A DNA stretch of 64,000 bases from Dactylonectria macrodidyma (taxonomy: Eukaryota; Ascomycota; Sordariomycetes; Hypocreales; Nectriaceae): contig JAGMUV010000024.1 in the NCBI GenBank assembly GCA_020744425.1, forward strand, positions 992,001 through 1,056,000. The letters run 5' to 3'. Position numbers and translations under genes: made by a program. Within the stretch, counting starts at the first letter, position 1, and every line of letters begins with the position of its first letter. The notes under the pieces were generated by a model. The model made no database searches, was not told the origin of the DNA, and worked only from the letters and a program-made list of their open reading frames with translations. This document shows, one piece after another, positions 21,804-32,344 of this stretch.

Positions 21804-22473
21804 GACGCGTTCAGGGCAATTGACAAGGACCTAGTTCTTAGCAAACGATTGACTAGGTATATCAGCTCACGCATGCAAAGTTGAAGCAGCCAAGAGCCAA
21901 GAGAATTGTTGGATCGGAACAAATTTTCCCGATGACCTCATTTGTAGTTCATATTGATCCACTGGAAATTTCTTCCAACCCTAGTATTGGAGAGCACAGT
22001 GATGACAAAGCTAAACTAGTCGAAAAGAGAATCCAACAAGGGGCGGCTCGGCTTTGGCGGCAAAACCCCACAAAGGAGGAATTCTACTGTCATAGTTGAA
22101 TGTCATACTTTGGTTGAAAGTGGAGAGAAGTCGGGTTGCAGCCTATCAACTTTGACTCCTCTGGAACTAAACTAAAGAGTTTGCAAGAGACATCTGAAGG
22201 TCCGTTCAAAGAGCTTGGATGATGCGACGTGTTTGTTGAGGAGAGAAGTAAATAGTCTAAATAGTCCACTGCGGTAGGAGAGGCATATGCGTTGACTGGG
22301 ATGGTAGAAGACTTTGATGAATCCGCCTTGGCATTTCATCCATCTCCTTGGGGGCTAGTTACGTTCACATGAATAGAAGAATACACTGGGGGCTTGATTA
22401 CGGAACCAACGATATCAGAGGATGTTTAATAGTTAATTATTTTGACTTGGGTTCTATTCACTTCTTAACCCAC
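21804..22473. other. Gap without recognised gene
   Basis: About 670 bases between the MFS 5' end and the 3' end of the alpha-glucosidase. It may hold the missing first exon and promoter of the MFS gene. A 72-codon open frame at 21881-22099 has no recognised family. Confidence 0.45.
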
Positions 22474-25400
22474 TTACACTACAGTCGTCTTGTATTTGCC
22501 CGTCAAGGGTACATCCACATCAAGCACCAGCTTCTTGTTCTCGGCGTCATATTCCGCATTCTTGACTCTAGCCGGCTTGGACTTCACTCCGAGAATAGTG
22601 ATTGCTTCAATGTTGACACCGACATCGTAGTCAAATGAACCCGTCATGCTGAACTTGCCGTTCTTGTACTTGAAGTCAATCTCGGAGACGGCATCCTGTG
22701 TGAGCGACTCGCCATCGTCAAGGTACAGAGAACCCTGCGCAGTTCCATCTAGACCAGGGGCAACGACAATGTTGAAGCCCTTCTTGCGGAGCGCAGTGGT
22801 CGTGTTGGCGCTTTCGATGCGCTGGGGATAGATAATGCCACCCTTGTAGTGAATCGTAATGTCTGTATCTTCGACCTCGGCCGAGATGTACTCGCCTTGT
22901 CCTCGTACGGGTTTACCGGTGCCCCATTCGTAGAAAATGTCGTCGGGGAGGTAGAAGTTGACGCTAGTGCTGTTCTCTTCTGTGACGGGGCTGACGAGAA
23001 TGCCGTCGCCATAGAAGAATTGAAGGTCAATGGGGTAAGTGTTGGGATCATTCGGGTAGTTGAAGAAGAGAGGGTTCAGGGTCGGGGTGCCGGTCTGGTT
23101 CTGTCTGTAGATGGCAGTGTAGATGTAGTCAACTTTTAACATTGTTAGTGGAAACACTGGTGCAACAGCCTGGGTGGACGACTCACGAAGCTGATATCTG
23201 ATGGATATTCCGTTACGGGCAGCTTGAGCTACCTTTGGCCAGCGGTAGAATTCTTGCGAAGTGGAGCTGATCTCGGCGTGGTTGCGGAAGAATGTGTAGA
23301 AGGAACCAAGGGTGGCCCACCTTTTGAGCAAATTAGCAAACGTATGTTGTGATGTATAGGGTGCTCCAACTCTTACCTAGCACAGAGCGTCTCCGTTACG
23401 TTGCCGCCGAAGCCGCAAACATCGGGACCAACAACAGGGACTTGGTACAGCGAAGCGAACTGAAGGATCTGGCTGATCGACAGACGGTACCAGAGCCACC
23501 CAGAAATATTGTCTGCATGGACGTTAGTGAGCTCTGATGGAACATCCGGGGTATAACTCACCTCCAAGCCAGTGAGAGACGTCCTTGCCAGAGCCAGCAA
23601 AGGTACTTCTTGTAATAACAAGAGCTCTCTTGTCAGGGCGTCTCGCACGCATGGCGTTGTGGGAATGTGTCGACATCATAGCCCCGTACAGGTTGTGAGT
23701 GTCGTATTGGACGTATCCGCCACTCTGCACCAGATCTGTGTCAGTAGTGCTGTCGGCCAGCGTAGGTCCAGCGCCGTTCTGGATCATGTACGGAGGTCTG
23801 ATCAACTCGCGGTTCGGAAGGCCAAGACACTCATCTGGCCCACAGCCAGAGCCAGTTTTCTTGCCGTGTTGCCACTTGGTGCCCCGACGACCTATCTGGC
23901 CCTGTCCCCATTCACGCTTCACAGAGCTCCTTTGGCTAGCACCTCGGTTTCCGTGAGAGCGAGGGCGGGGACTCTGGACAATGGTCTCTCGGCGCGTCTC
24001 AGAGTTTTGGCCAGAAGCAAAGTTTGGCTGGAGGCTGTCCGGGAAACCGGGAATGGGGGCATCAGGACCGTCTCTGACGGGTGGTGGCTTTGGGGGATCG
24101 CCGTCAACCTCAGCAAATTTCTCCGGGGTGGTGTTGTTGCCAGGGTAGGGGCGGTTGAAAAAGTTGGCAGGCTCGTTCATGTCAATCCACAAGGCATCAA
24201 TGTCTGGACCGTTGACTCCGTCGAAGAACTCGATGAACTGCTCCGACCAATACTTCTGGGAATCGGGATGAAACCAGTCTGGAAAGTAGCTGGGACCGGC
24301 CCAAACAACACCCTTGTAGTTTGAACCATTTGGTTCCTTGATGAACGTGTCATACTCGAGACCTGCGTCAAGTGCCGGATTAGACTCCTTGTAGTAGACC
24401 GCGGGGTCCACCATGACAATGTAGTGCTGGTCCCTTGCATGGATGGTATCTACGAGATCTTTGTAGAGATTAGCCGGGAATCTCTCCGGGTCAATGGTGA
24501 AGATGCGTCGACGGTCCATGTAGTCAATGTCCGTCCAAATTGTTTCCAGAGGAATGTTGTGCGTAGAATAATTGGCCGTGACAGCAGCAACCTCGTAGAC
24601 ATCACGATAGCCGTATCGGCATTGGTGAAAGCCAAGCCCCCAATAGGGTGTCATCAGGGGGAGTTGAGTGATCTCTGCGTACTGCCTGGCCACTTCTCGC
24701 GGGGAAGGACCAGCAATGAAGTAGAAATCGAGCACTCCGCCAATGACGTTGTACTCTAGATACTGCTGGCCGTTCTTCTTGTCGATGTAGATATCCATGC
24801 CGTTGGAATTGAGCAGGAATACTCCATGGGTACCTTTCTCTCTGTGATCAAAGTAGATAGGATGGGCGCCATAGAGATTCTGCCCCTGGGGAGTCGAGTA
24901 GGCATCTCGGGTGTAGATGGTCCTGGTGTAGTTGGTCGTGTTCAGCATGAACGAGTCGCTGTGCTCGCCTAGCCCGTACAGATGCGGACTCGATGGGAGG
25001 TTGGTCTTGAGGTAGAGGTACTGATTCTCAAAGACTAGCTTGTTGCCCGTGGTATCGAAGAGCACCTCTCCAGTATCAGTGCGAGATACCGTAAAGGAGA
25101 AAGGATCAGCCTTGAAGGCGAACTTGAGGTTGGAGTTCTTGGGGGAACACCATTGGCCGAACCCGGGTCGCGGGAAGACGCTGTCCGGGACTTGGTAGAC
25201 GGTATTGTTGGTGTCAAGAATCTTGACGTGTAGGCGATCTTTGGTCTGATACTCGACTTCTAGCTTCAAGTCCGGGAGGTCAGTCCCGAAGACATTGCAA
25301 GCCTCACCCGCCAGAGACAGGTCCGCATAGAATCCAGTCCGAGTCTTCCAGTGTTTCGTAGCCTTGTAGCCAGGACATTTGGAAAGATCCTTGTCGAAGA

Positions 25401-25503
25401 GATCGTTGCCAGGATCATCGAGATCCCCTACACCACCCTTGCTTTGGGCAAAGACAGGGATGGCGAGGGCTGTAAACGAAACGAGGAACTTGTTGAGATG
25501 CAT
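22474..25503 (-). CDS. Secreted GH31 alpha-glucosidase
   Basis: Four exons (23562-25503, 23377-23512, 23187-23320, 22474-23132) with introns of 49, 56 and 54 nt close in phase and give 956 residues. ATG 25503 starts a signal peptide ([20 protein letters not shown]). GH31 landmarks follow: [18 protein letters not shown] (N-terminal beta-sandwich), [14 protein letters not shown], then the nucleophile motif [11 protein letters not shown] with Asp441. The acid/base motif SHWLGDNISGW has Asp648; its codon is split by the first intron. [15 protein letters not shown] follows. The enzyme hydrolyses terminal alpha-1,4 (and some alpha-1,6) glucosidic bonds of maltose and starch fragments outside the cell. 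A basic insert around residues 500-540 is variable in the family. It lies near a sugar transporter on the same strand. Confidence 0.95.
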
Positions 25504-25583
25504 CTTCAGGCTCTTTGCACACCAGCGAAGAAAGATGTTCTTGCCTGCCAGTTCATGCAAACATGGAAGATCTCCGCTTACCC

Positions 25584-25590
25584 TTATATA
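25584..25590 (-). promoter_or_regulatory. TATA box of the alpha-glucosidase gene
   Basis: TATATAA on the minus strand, about 81 bases upstream of the GH31 ATG at 25503; position and sequence fit a core promoter element. Confidence 0.55.
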
Positions 25591-25664
25591 ATGCCAACCT
25601 CCTTGACAACATGAATCGTTGACGTATTATCGTCATTCATGACAACAGGCGATATAGCTGCAGG

Positions 25665-25675
25665 CGGAGTCTCCG
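25665..25675. promoter_or_regulatory. CGG-N5-CCG palindrome, possible zinc-cluster site
   Basis: CGGAGTCTCCG is a perfect inverted repeat around a central T; with flanks (GGCGGAGTCTCCGCC, 25663-25677) the symmetry spans 15 bases. Inverted CGG triplets are the usual target form of Zn2Cys6 dimers. It lies 162 bases upstream of the GH31 ATG. Binding is inference. Confidence 0.45.
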
Positions 25676-25999
25676 CCGCGGCCGGGCGTACCCCGGACCG
25701 ATGAGCTTAAGGTTGCTTTAGATTAGCCCACCTAAATCAAAACATCTTTACCAACGGCTTTAATTTGACCATGAGGCTACCGTTGCACTGGTCGGTCACG
25801 TCGGTGCTTTTATTTCCCTCTTTTCGATTGACGTCAGAAGAACGCCACCGTATTCACTGATGAACGCCATCTTACGGCCGAGAGAAGAACCGAAGCCGGG
25901 ATCCCTCGTGCGATGCTCTCTGCTCGGAAGCCTAAGCGAGTTTAATCACCTGCTAGCAATGTCGTTTTCGTAGATGATCGTCGCTCTCTGAGAGAAAGG

Positions 26000-26037
26000 C
26001 GGAGTCTCCGTTTGCGGGGAAGCATCACCCCCGCAAA
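26000..26037. promoter_or_regulatory. Second CGG-N5-CCG palindrome plus hairpin
   Basis: CGGAGTCTCCG recurs exactly at 26000-26010, within a shared 13-mer GGCGGAGTCTCCG. Next to it TTTGCGGGG (26011-26019) pairs with CCCCGCAAA (26029-26037), a 9-bp stem with a 9-base loop. It could be a regulatory site or the remnant of a small inverted-repeat element. Confidence 0.4.
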
Positions 26038-27033
26038 GCATCCATACCACTCATGGAGAACGGCCGAGCTCAACCTATCAGAGCACTTCTCCCCCGCTTC
26101 GGCTTCGGCCGCAAGGGAAACTCTCTCAACCGAAGCTAAGCTGGATGGCAAGCTCGGAGATGACATGGTCGAATACAGCGAGCGTTGTAGAACCTCGAGA
26201 AGCAAATGAATTGTTAATTGTATTTGGCAAGGAGAAAATCCTCCTCTACAGCTAGCACCTCAATGCATAATGAACAATGCCAATGATCGCCTTATTTTCT
26301 TCCACAGCCTCCATTAGCCGAAAAAAAAAAGGCCTCTTCAATCATTAATTACCACGCATGTGATTCTCGGTCCGATTATCTTGCAGGGGGTAATGCTCTG
26401 ATTTCAACAGGTCAGTAATTAGCAAGGATAACTTCAATTTCAACCCAGGTTGATGCCAAAAAAAAGAGCATCTAAACATCTGGCCCCCTGCATCTGTTGC
26501 GTTTCCTGATGATAGGAGCTGTCGATGCCGCCAAGCCTAAGTCAACGTCATTCTCAATGTGCCGGATGCCTTTGACTTGGGTTGGAACATAATTTGTTTT
26601 TCTAGCACTCCTTAGATCTACACGCCTGAGTTGTGAGCAAAATGGAACATCCCACCAATCTATGGACATTTAGGGACCCTGGAGACCTTGCTGCCAACGT
26701 ATTTTCGCACTGTTAGACTTCTCGTTCATTCGTATCTCAGTCTGTGAATGCAGATGCTGCCTTGGCTGCCACGGATCTCACCCTATATCATGTCTAGGGT
26801 AGTGGCCAGCGTACCCGCTGGACCCGTGAATTGATTTTCTGGAAAATGGGACATGTCGCCAACCTTTGCATTGAAGAAATCTGTGGTGAATATCTCGCTG
26901 TTTTTTAATTCAAAGGGCACACCGTATACAGCCACGTTACTGCTAAATTTCTCGCTAATTTGAATTATTGACGATAATTTCTTGTACGGGAACTTAGTTT
27001 CAAAACAACCATTCCCTCTTTTCCAACAAGGAA

Positions 27034-29182
27034 TCAAGTATAACTCCCCAAACTCGCTCTCCTCAACGCCACTCTCTCCCGCCCTAATAGCGCAGTTGTC
27101 TCTTCTACTACCGTCGCACTTTCCCCATCATCTCCCCATTCCGCTTCCTTCAGACCAAAAACAAAATCCATATCTTTTCCAAGCGCTACATTGCGGGTTT
27201 CCGGCACAAAAAAGTACACCCAAATCGTGGTTACAACGCAACATGTTGCAAAGATTATACTATCAGAAGGTAAAGGTGTTAGCGGAAACTTCGTTAAGCC
27301 GTAATTTATATAATAGAAGGGAAAATAGCCTGAATCTAGGAAAGAGGAGAATCTAGGAAAGTGGACTTACTACGTAAGCCATCCTACGGCAGCTAGAAGA
27401 CGAGGCGTGATGTACGCAATTGCAATCTGTTCAATTCCATCAGTCCCAAGAGCTTGATTGAGAGAAGGATAAAAAGGGTGTAGGGCCTCTGTCTCTCTCA
27501 TTTATGTTGAATCGAAGTAACGAACCTGGAATAGCCATTGAGTGCAAGTGGTAATGGCGCAGCATTTAGCGTTGATGTGCAATGGGAATATCTGTTCAAT
27601 TTCAAGCACAACGCCGTCAATCAAAGCCTTGAATTAGAGAAGGAGAAGAAGGACATACCTCGCTACAAACATTCCAACTTATCGGCCCCAACGACACCGA
27701 AAACGAAAAGGCGAAGACGTATACTGTGAGAACGGAGATAAAACCGCTAAGGGAGAGTTTTTCATCGCCGATTTGATCGTGAGGCGAAATAGCTTTGACG
27801 AAATACGCTATTGACCGTCAGCAAACCGGCGAATGTTGTATGAATGAGAAAAGGAAGTCTCACCAAGGATGAACATGCTAGCCCCACAAATTGTACTCCC
27901 AAAGAGCAACCAGAATCGATTCCCCTTAATCTTGACGAAAACAAACATGAAAGCAATCGCAGAAAGCAATTTAACAACGCCGAAAAGGCCCGTTAAGAAG
28001 AGTGACGAGGAGACAGATCTGAATCCCGCTGAGATGAAGATTGTCGGTGCATCTTTTGTTCAACACATTAGTAACTTGCTTTGCTTCAGAGCGCGGAGAG
28101 AAGGGATTAGGGGCGAATTACAGTAATTCAAAGCGTTCAACCCAACCATGTTCTGCGCAATCATGAGTCCGATACCCACACCAAGGCGCTCTCTGACACC
28201 CTTTCTTGAAATTTCGGTTAGGAAGTTGACTTTTCTCCCTTTCAAGGCTTCGCTCGCTCTTGCTGCATCGCGCAGCTCCTCCAACTCCTCTTCGGATCTC
28301 CACTCTTCCCCTGTGTTGAAACCACGAAGCCAAACCAACGCCTTCTCACACTCTTCCCACCTTCCATTCTCTGCCAGAAACCTTGGCGTCTCTGGGATGA
28401 AGAGAGTTCCAAAAAGCAATAAAGTGCCAGGGATGAGTTGAATAGAGGTCGGCATCTGCCATTGCAGAGCCGATGTGTCGGAGAAGAACGAGTTAGCCAA
28501 GTAAGCGCCCCAGAAACCGGCAAGGGCGCTCAGCTGCAGGATCGTCTGATAGCCCGACATGAGCATGCCTCGTTTGGATGGGGGCGAGATTTCCGAGATG
28601 CTGTGCCTCCAGGTCAACGTCACTTCGCTTGGACATGGTGAGGAGAGAGACAAAAGAACGTACAAGATGGGACCTACTAAGGTCCCACAGCCCACACCTA
28701 ACCCATTGCCCCACCGTCCTAGCTCAAAGATCCCAATACCACCTTTCCCCAACAACTGCAAGCAAGTACCAAGAAGATACAAACCTGCACTTATCCTTAA
28801 GCACCATTTCCTGCCCCAGCGCGCGCACACTGGCATTCCAAGCGGTACCCCCATGAGAGCACCGACGAGCCAAAGGGTCACAATGCGCGCTTGGGCGGCG
28901 GCGAGAGCCGCCGGGGAAAGAGTGGAGAGGTGGAAATATGAGAGGAAAGAGGGGAGGATGAGGAGGCCGCCGATGAATCCTACCGAACTGGAAGATGGGT
29001 GTCAATATATTAAACCACGGAAAGTGTCCTGTTACCCAGGGAATGGACGATGCTAAAAATGTTTGTTGGGTGAAGCGTGGACATATAATGGCTTGGGAAA
29101 CATACTAGCCGAAGAGGGAGGCTGTTTGGTAGGATATCAGGGTTGCAAGGTAGAGACGCAGGTTATTAGAAATGGGAGGCAT
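27034..29182 (-). CDS. MFS sugar transporter, eight exons
   Basis: Exons 29106-29182, 28664-28987, 28122-28600, 27864-28052, 27659-27807, 27526-27591, 27371-27426 and 27034-27259. The seven introns are 46-118 nt; all phases close, giving 521 residues. Splicing restores SLFGYSVGFIGGLLI (first helix), CARWGRKW, GPIFISEISPPSKRGML, FIPETPRFLAENGRW, NALNYYAPTIFISAGF, SWNVCSEIFPLHINAK and YFFVPETRNVAL. The last three are sugar-porter signatures near helices 7, 10 and 12. It is a plasma-membrane proton-coupled sugar or quinate importer; the substrate is unknown. The start could also be the in-frame ATG at 29353, but 29182 puts the first helix at a normal distance. An acidic tail (EEAEWGDDGESATVVEE-like) ends the protein. 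Its neighbour is the secreted alpha-glucosidase. Confidence 0.88.
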
Positions 29183-29616
29183 TTTGGAAACGAATTCTTG
29201 CGCTTCTATAAACTGGTAGTCAGGAATGACGCACGCGATGTAGGATACGACGTCTTTGGAACCCCTAAAAATTGGGGAGTAAGAAGTAACGTAAGAGGGC
29301 TTGGAGAAGGGGAGAGGCAAACCGAATTTGCACCATGGGTAGATTGAGGACATATAAGGAACTCAGGAACAGAACAGAAGGCAATGTTACCACCTCTTTA
29401 ACAATGGAGATGCATCATGTGGCATCTGCTTTAGCCCCAAAACTTGTCTGGGGAAGTGTGGAGGTGGGGACGCGGGGTGGGTAAATCTTTTGCCACTCAG
29501 CTGCAGGGTTAAGGACTTAGGCGGAAATAGCACGAGAGGGTGAACAAATGTATGTTGATGAAAGCCAGCGTTTGAGGTTTAAGACATCTGCTAAAAAATG
29601 ATTGAAGATAAATTGC

Positions 29617-29638
29617 AAAAAAAAAAAAAAAAAAAAAA
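29617..29638. repeat. (A)22 homopolymer
   Basis: Twenty-two consecutive A on the plus strand. It could be slippage, or the tail scar of a retrotransposed sequence; no recognisable element precedes it. Confidence 0.9.
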
Positions 29639-30879
29639 GAAGGAGGGCTTTGCATCTGTTTGTATGTCGGCCTAATTACTAAACTTCTTGTTCGCTTAGG
29701 CTTCCAAAAAGAGCAAAAGTGTGAAGCTGGCTGTGGTCAAGATGTCAATACTTTATTTCTCGGCAACCCTCTCCATGATATATAACAAAAGAAGGCAAGC
29801 GATACGTTGGCTTCCTTTTCTTATCAACCTCTGGGAATAAAGTCCGTTAGCGAGACGCTGAGAAGAATTGGGGGTGGCGAAACGTGAAAGGACAGACCGG
29901 GAATGTCTGTCTGGGAGAAGTTTTATCCCATGGCTTCGGTCTCTCCGTTAGTCTGCATAATTAAGCGGAAGTTTATCGAAGAAATCTATTCTATACTAGA
30001 AAATGAATGACGGATTCCGCGACAAGTTGATTCCCAAAATAGGCCTGCCATTACTACCACCTCTGCTGGGAAGTATTGTGCGACTTGCAGGCTGACGGCT
30101 GCCATTTCGAAGCCCACATTTTCTCCTCCGGCTGGCGCTGAATCTCTGAGTCTCGAGGGGGTAGTCTAAGACCATCTCGACGTTGGAGATGATGCTACAC
30201 TGCTAAGAAGACGTTGTGATGGCAAGCGAGAAGCGCAGGCGCCAATGAAAGTAGGTGGCAGTCTGCTCCATTTATACTTGGGGCATCTTTCCGCTGCCGT
30301 CACCGTGCCCGTCTGCTCTTTTCAGACAAAGCAACTTGACTAGTGTGATAATCGAGGAGGCTACGACGCCAAGTCCGTCCTCCAGGAAGACGCGACAAAC
30401 AGCCGAATAGGAGATCTCATATATAACGCTTGTTTTATGCTTTCTGCTCCCAGGCCTCTTCCTCTCTATGTGCATCAAACTTATATGATGAGCCTACGTG
30501 ATCATCACATAGACCAGCCAGCCCATTCCCATGCACCCTCTCACCAGCTATTCAAGGCACCACTCCCTAGGCGCTGCCCAGAGTAAATCTCGTAGCGGCG
30601 AAGCTCCGGTACCAGAAGGTCTACATTCTTCAAAGTTTCTGGTTGTCATCGCATGCAGCAAATCAAAGCTATCGAGATTAGTCCCACGCACTTTTCCAGA
30701 ATATCGGCCACGGTGGTCGGGGCGCTAGAGGTGAGAGTGTCAAATACGCTGATGCTTCTCTCCTCGGCGACTCGGCGCGGTGTCAGGCGGTGTCGTCCTG
30801 CACCTTTGCACCAAAGCTAAGCGAAGACCGACGACACTGTTCTTCTTGATCTCATCTACTGTGCTGTAATGCAATACCA

Positions 30880-31070
30880 CTGATGCTACGTTCAATAAAG
30901 ATGTAAGAACAATGAAAAGTGTGGATAAGCGGATTGATTTACTACTTGAGAAATTTCAGCTAATATTAGCAGAGATTTATATTTATTATCAGAATTCTGC
31001 CATAAAGATGTATTGAAGGAGTTTATAATAAGAGCCTTTGCTTTATTAGTTAAATTTGATTTCGTAACAA
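30880..31070. other. AT-rich patch
   Basis: About 190 bases strikingly richer in A and T than the surroundings, rich in TAA/TTA. This is the look of a repeat decayed by C-to-T change such as RIP, but no parent element is recognisable. Confidence 0.4.
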
Positions 31071-32344
31071 ACCAAGACTCGTACCAAAACTCGTTTAGCC
31101 CAGACGATTCAAGCAAGACAAGCCGATACTACTGGGGGCGTCACATTGGTCAAGCAGAATAGTGGAGAAGATAATTATAACAACATAGCTAACCTGCACC
31201 TCCTGTGAAGGCTCCATGTGCTCTCCTCTATCCGCTCCAATTGCGACTGCCTGAATTGTCACTGTCATGGAAAATGGACTAGAAGATAAATATTGGGAAA
31301 ATTGTTCGGTACCTTGCTGATTTAGTTTTCGTCCTGCGGTGATTGCTTGGAACAAACTAGAATTGTTCAGTATTTGTATCTTGGCGGCTTTGACGCCATG
31401 CCTTCTGATGTGTGTAGCGATGGCGACCTTGAGGCTTGTCCTCCAAAAGTTCCCGTTGCTGAATTCATTATTCTGATCGATGTGATTCATCGCCGTCAAT
31501 CTTCATGCTATTGTTACCTTTCACATCGTCTCCTTGTCATTGGGACCCAGTTGATGAGGCAGCTATATCCGCACACTTAGCGCTCGTCTGTATTTAGCAC
31601 GACACCCTCTCTCTTCAAGGTTATTTCATCATTTACCCGTCGATTCGGAGACTGAAGCTGTTCCCACGTTGGTGTGCGTGTCAAATCAGATCCATCTTCT
31701 CCAGGAGCCATTGACATCCGCTCAAATGAGCCGAACAATATGCTGTGCAGTTCCTGCGCCTCATTATTGGTTCGGAAGGATCCTATGTCACATCATACGG
31801 CAATATCCCAAACCGATTGTCTGATGATACTGCTGATCTTTAAGAAGGCGAGCCATGTGACCCCCAATTCTAGTTATGTCCTAACTTGCATTCCGAAACG
31901 CCAGGTACACAGGCATGGGACCGTTGCGACCACCTAGGCTTCCCGATTTGAAGTCGGACTAGTCACGAGCAACGAGTCACTTCCTTGAGGCTGTGCTACC
32001 TGATTTACCGTCCGTAGCCTACGACTATATTGGCGTGATCTACTATGCTCGTTAACCACAAGGTGACCTAAGTAAATGGCAGTTGTTTCGCCTGATCCGT
32101 TAAAACTCAAATTGTCCGGAACACCAAGAGGAGGTCAATGCGGTTAGGGGCTTGCCCGCTTCGCTAAACGTTACGCGTACTTCTCCCTTATCTCGATCGC
32201 AACTCCGTATTTCGCTACTCGTGTACCCGTAGCTGTGGAACGGCGTAGATCATGCAAGGCACGTCCAAGGTCAATATTTCCCTCAGGGGCAAACAATCCG
32301 CATTGAGTATCTCAAAGGGTCAAGGTCCAGTAAGATAAGATTGT

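Larger units (their letters stand above)
25504..27033. other. Alpha-glucosidase promoter region and gap
   Basis: About 1.5 kb between the GH31 start and the end of the sugar transporter. It holds a TATA box, two CGG palindromes and a hairpin listed separately. Open frames (25942-26209, 26783-27037) show no family motif. A poly-A run sits near 26320. Confidence 0.5.
29183..32344. other. Long gap without recognised gene
   Basis: Over 3 kb between the sugar transporter and the ammonia-lyase gene. The largest open frame (31095-31499, minus, 134 codons) and those at 30531-30728 and 31674-31937 match no family I know. It contains a poly-A tract and an AT-rich patch listed separately. It may hide the first exon of the lyase gene near its right end. 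Confidence 0.45.

Noticed and set aside
26011..26037. Hairpin as a transcription terminator
   Set aside because: Rho-independent terminators are not a feature of nuclear fungal genes; it is noted only as possible regulatory or element remnant.
31095..31499. 134-codon minus-strand frame in the long gap
   Set aside because: Looks mildly protein-like but matches nothing I can name and has no supporting context; left unannotated.
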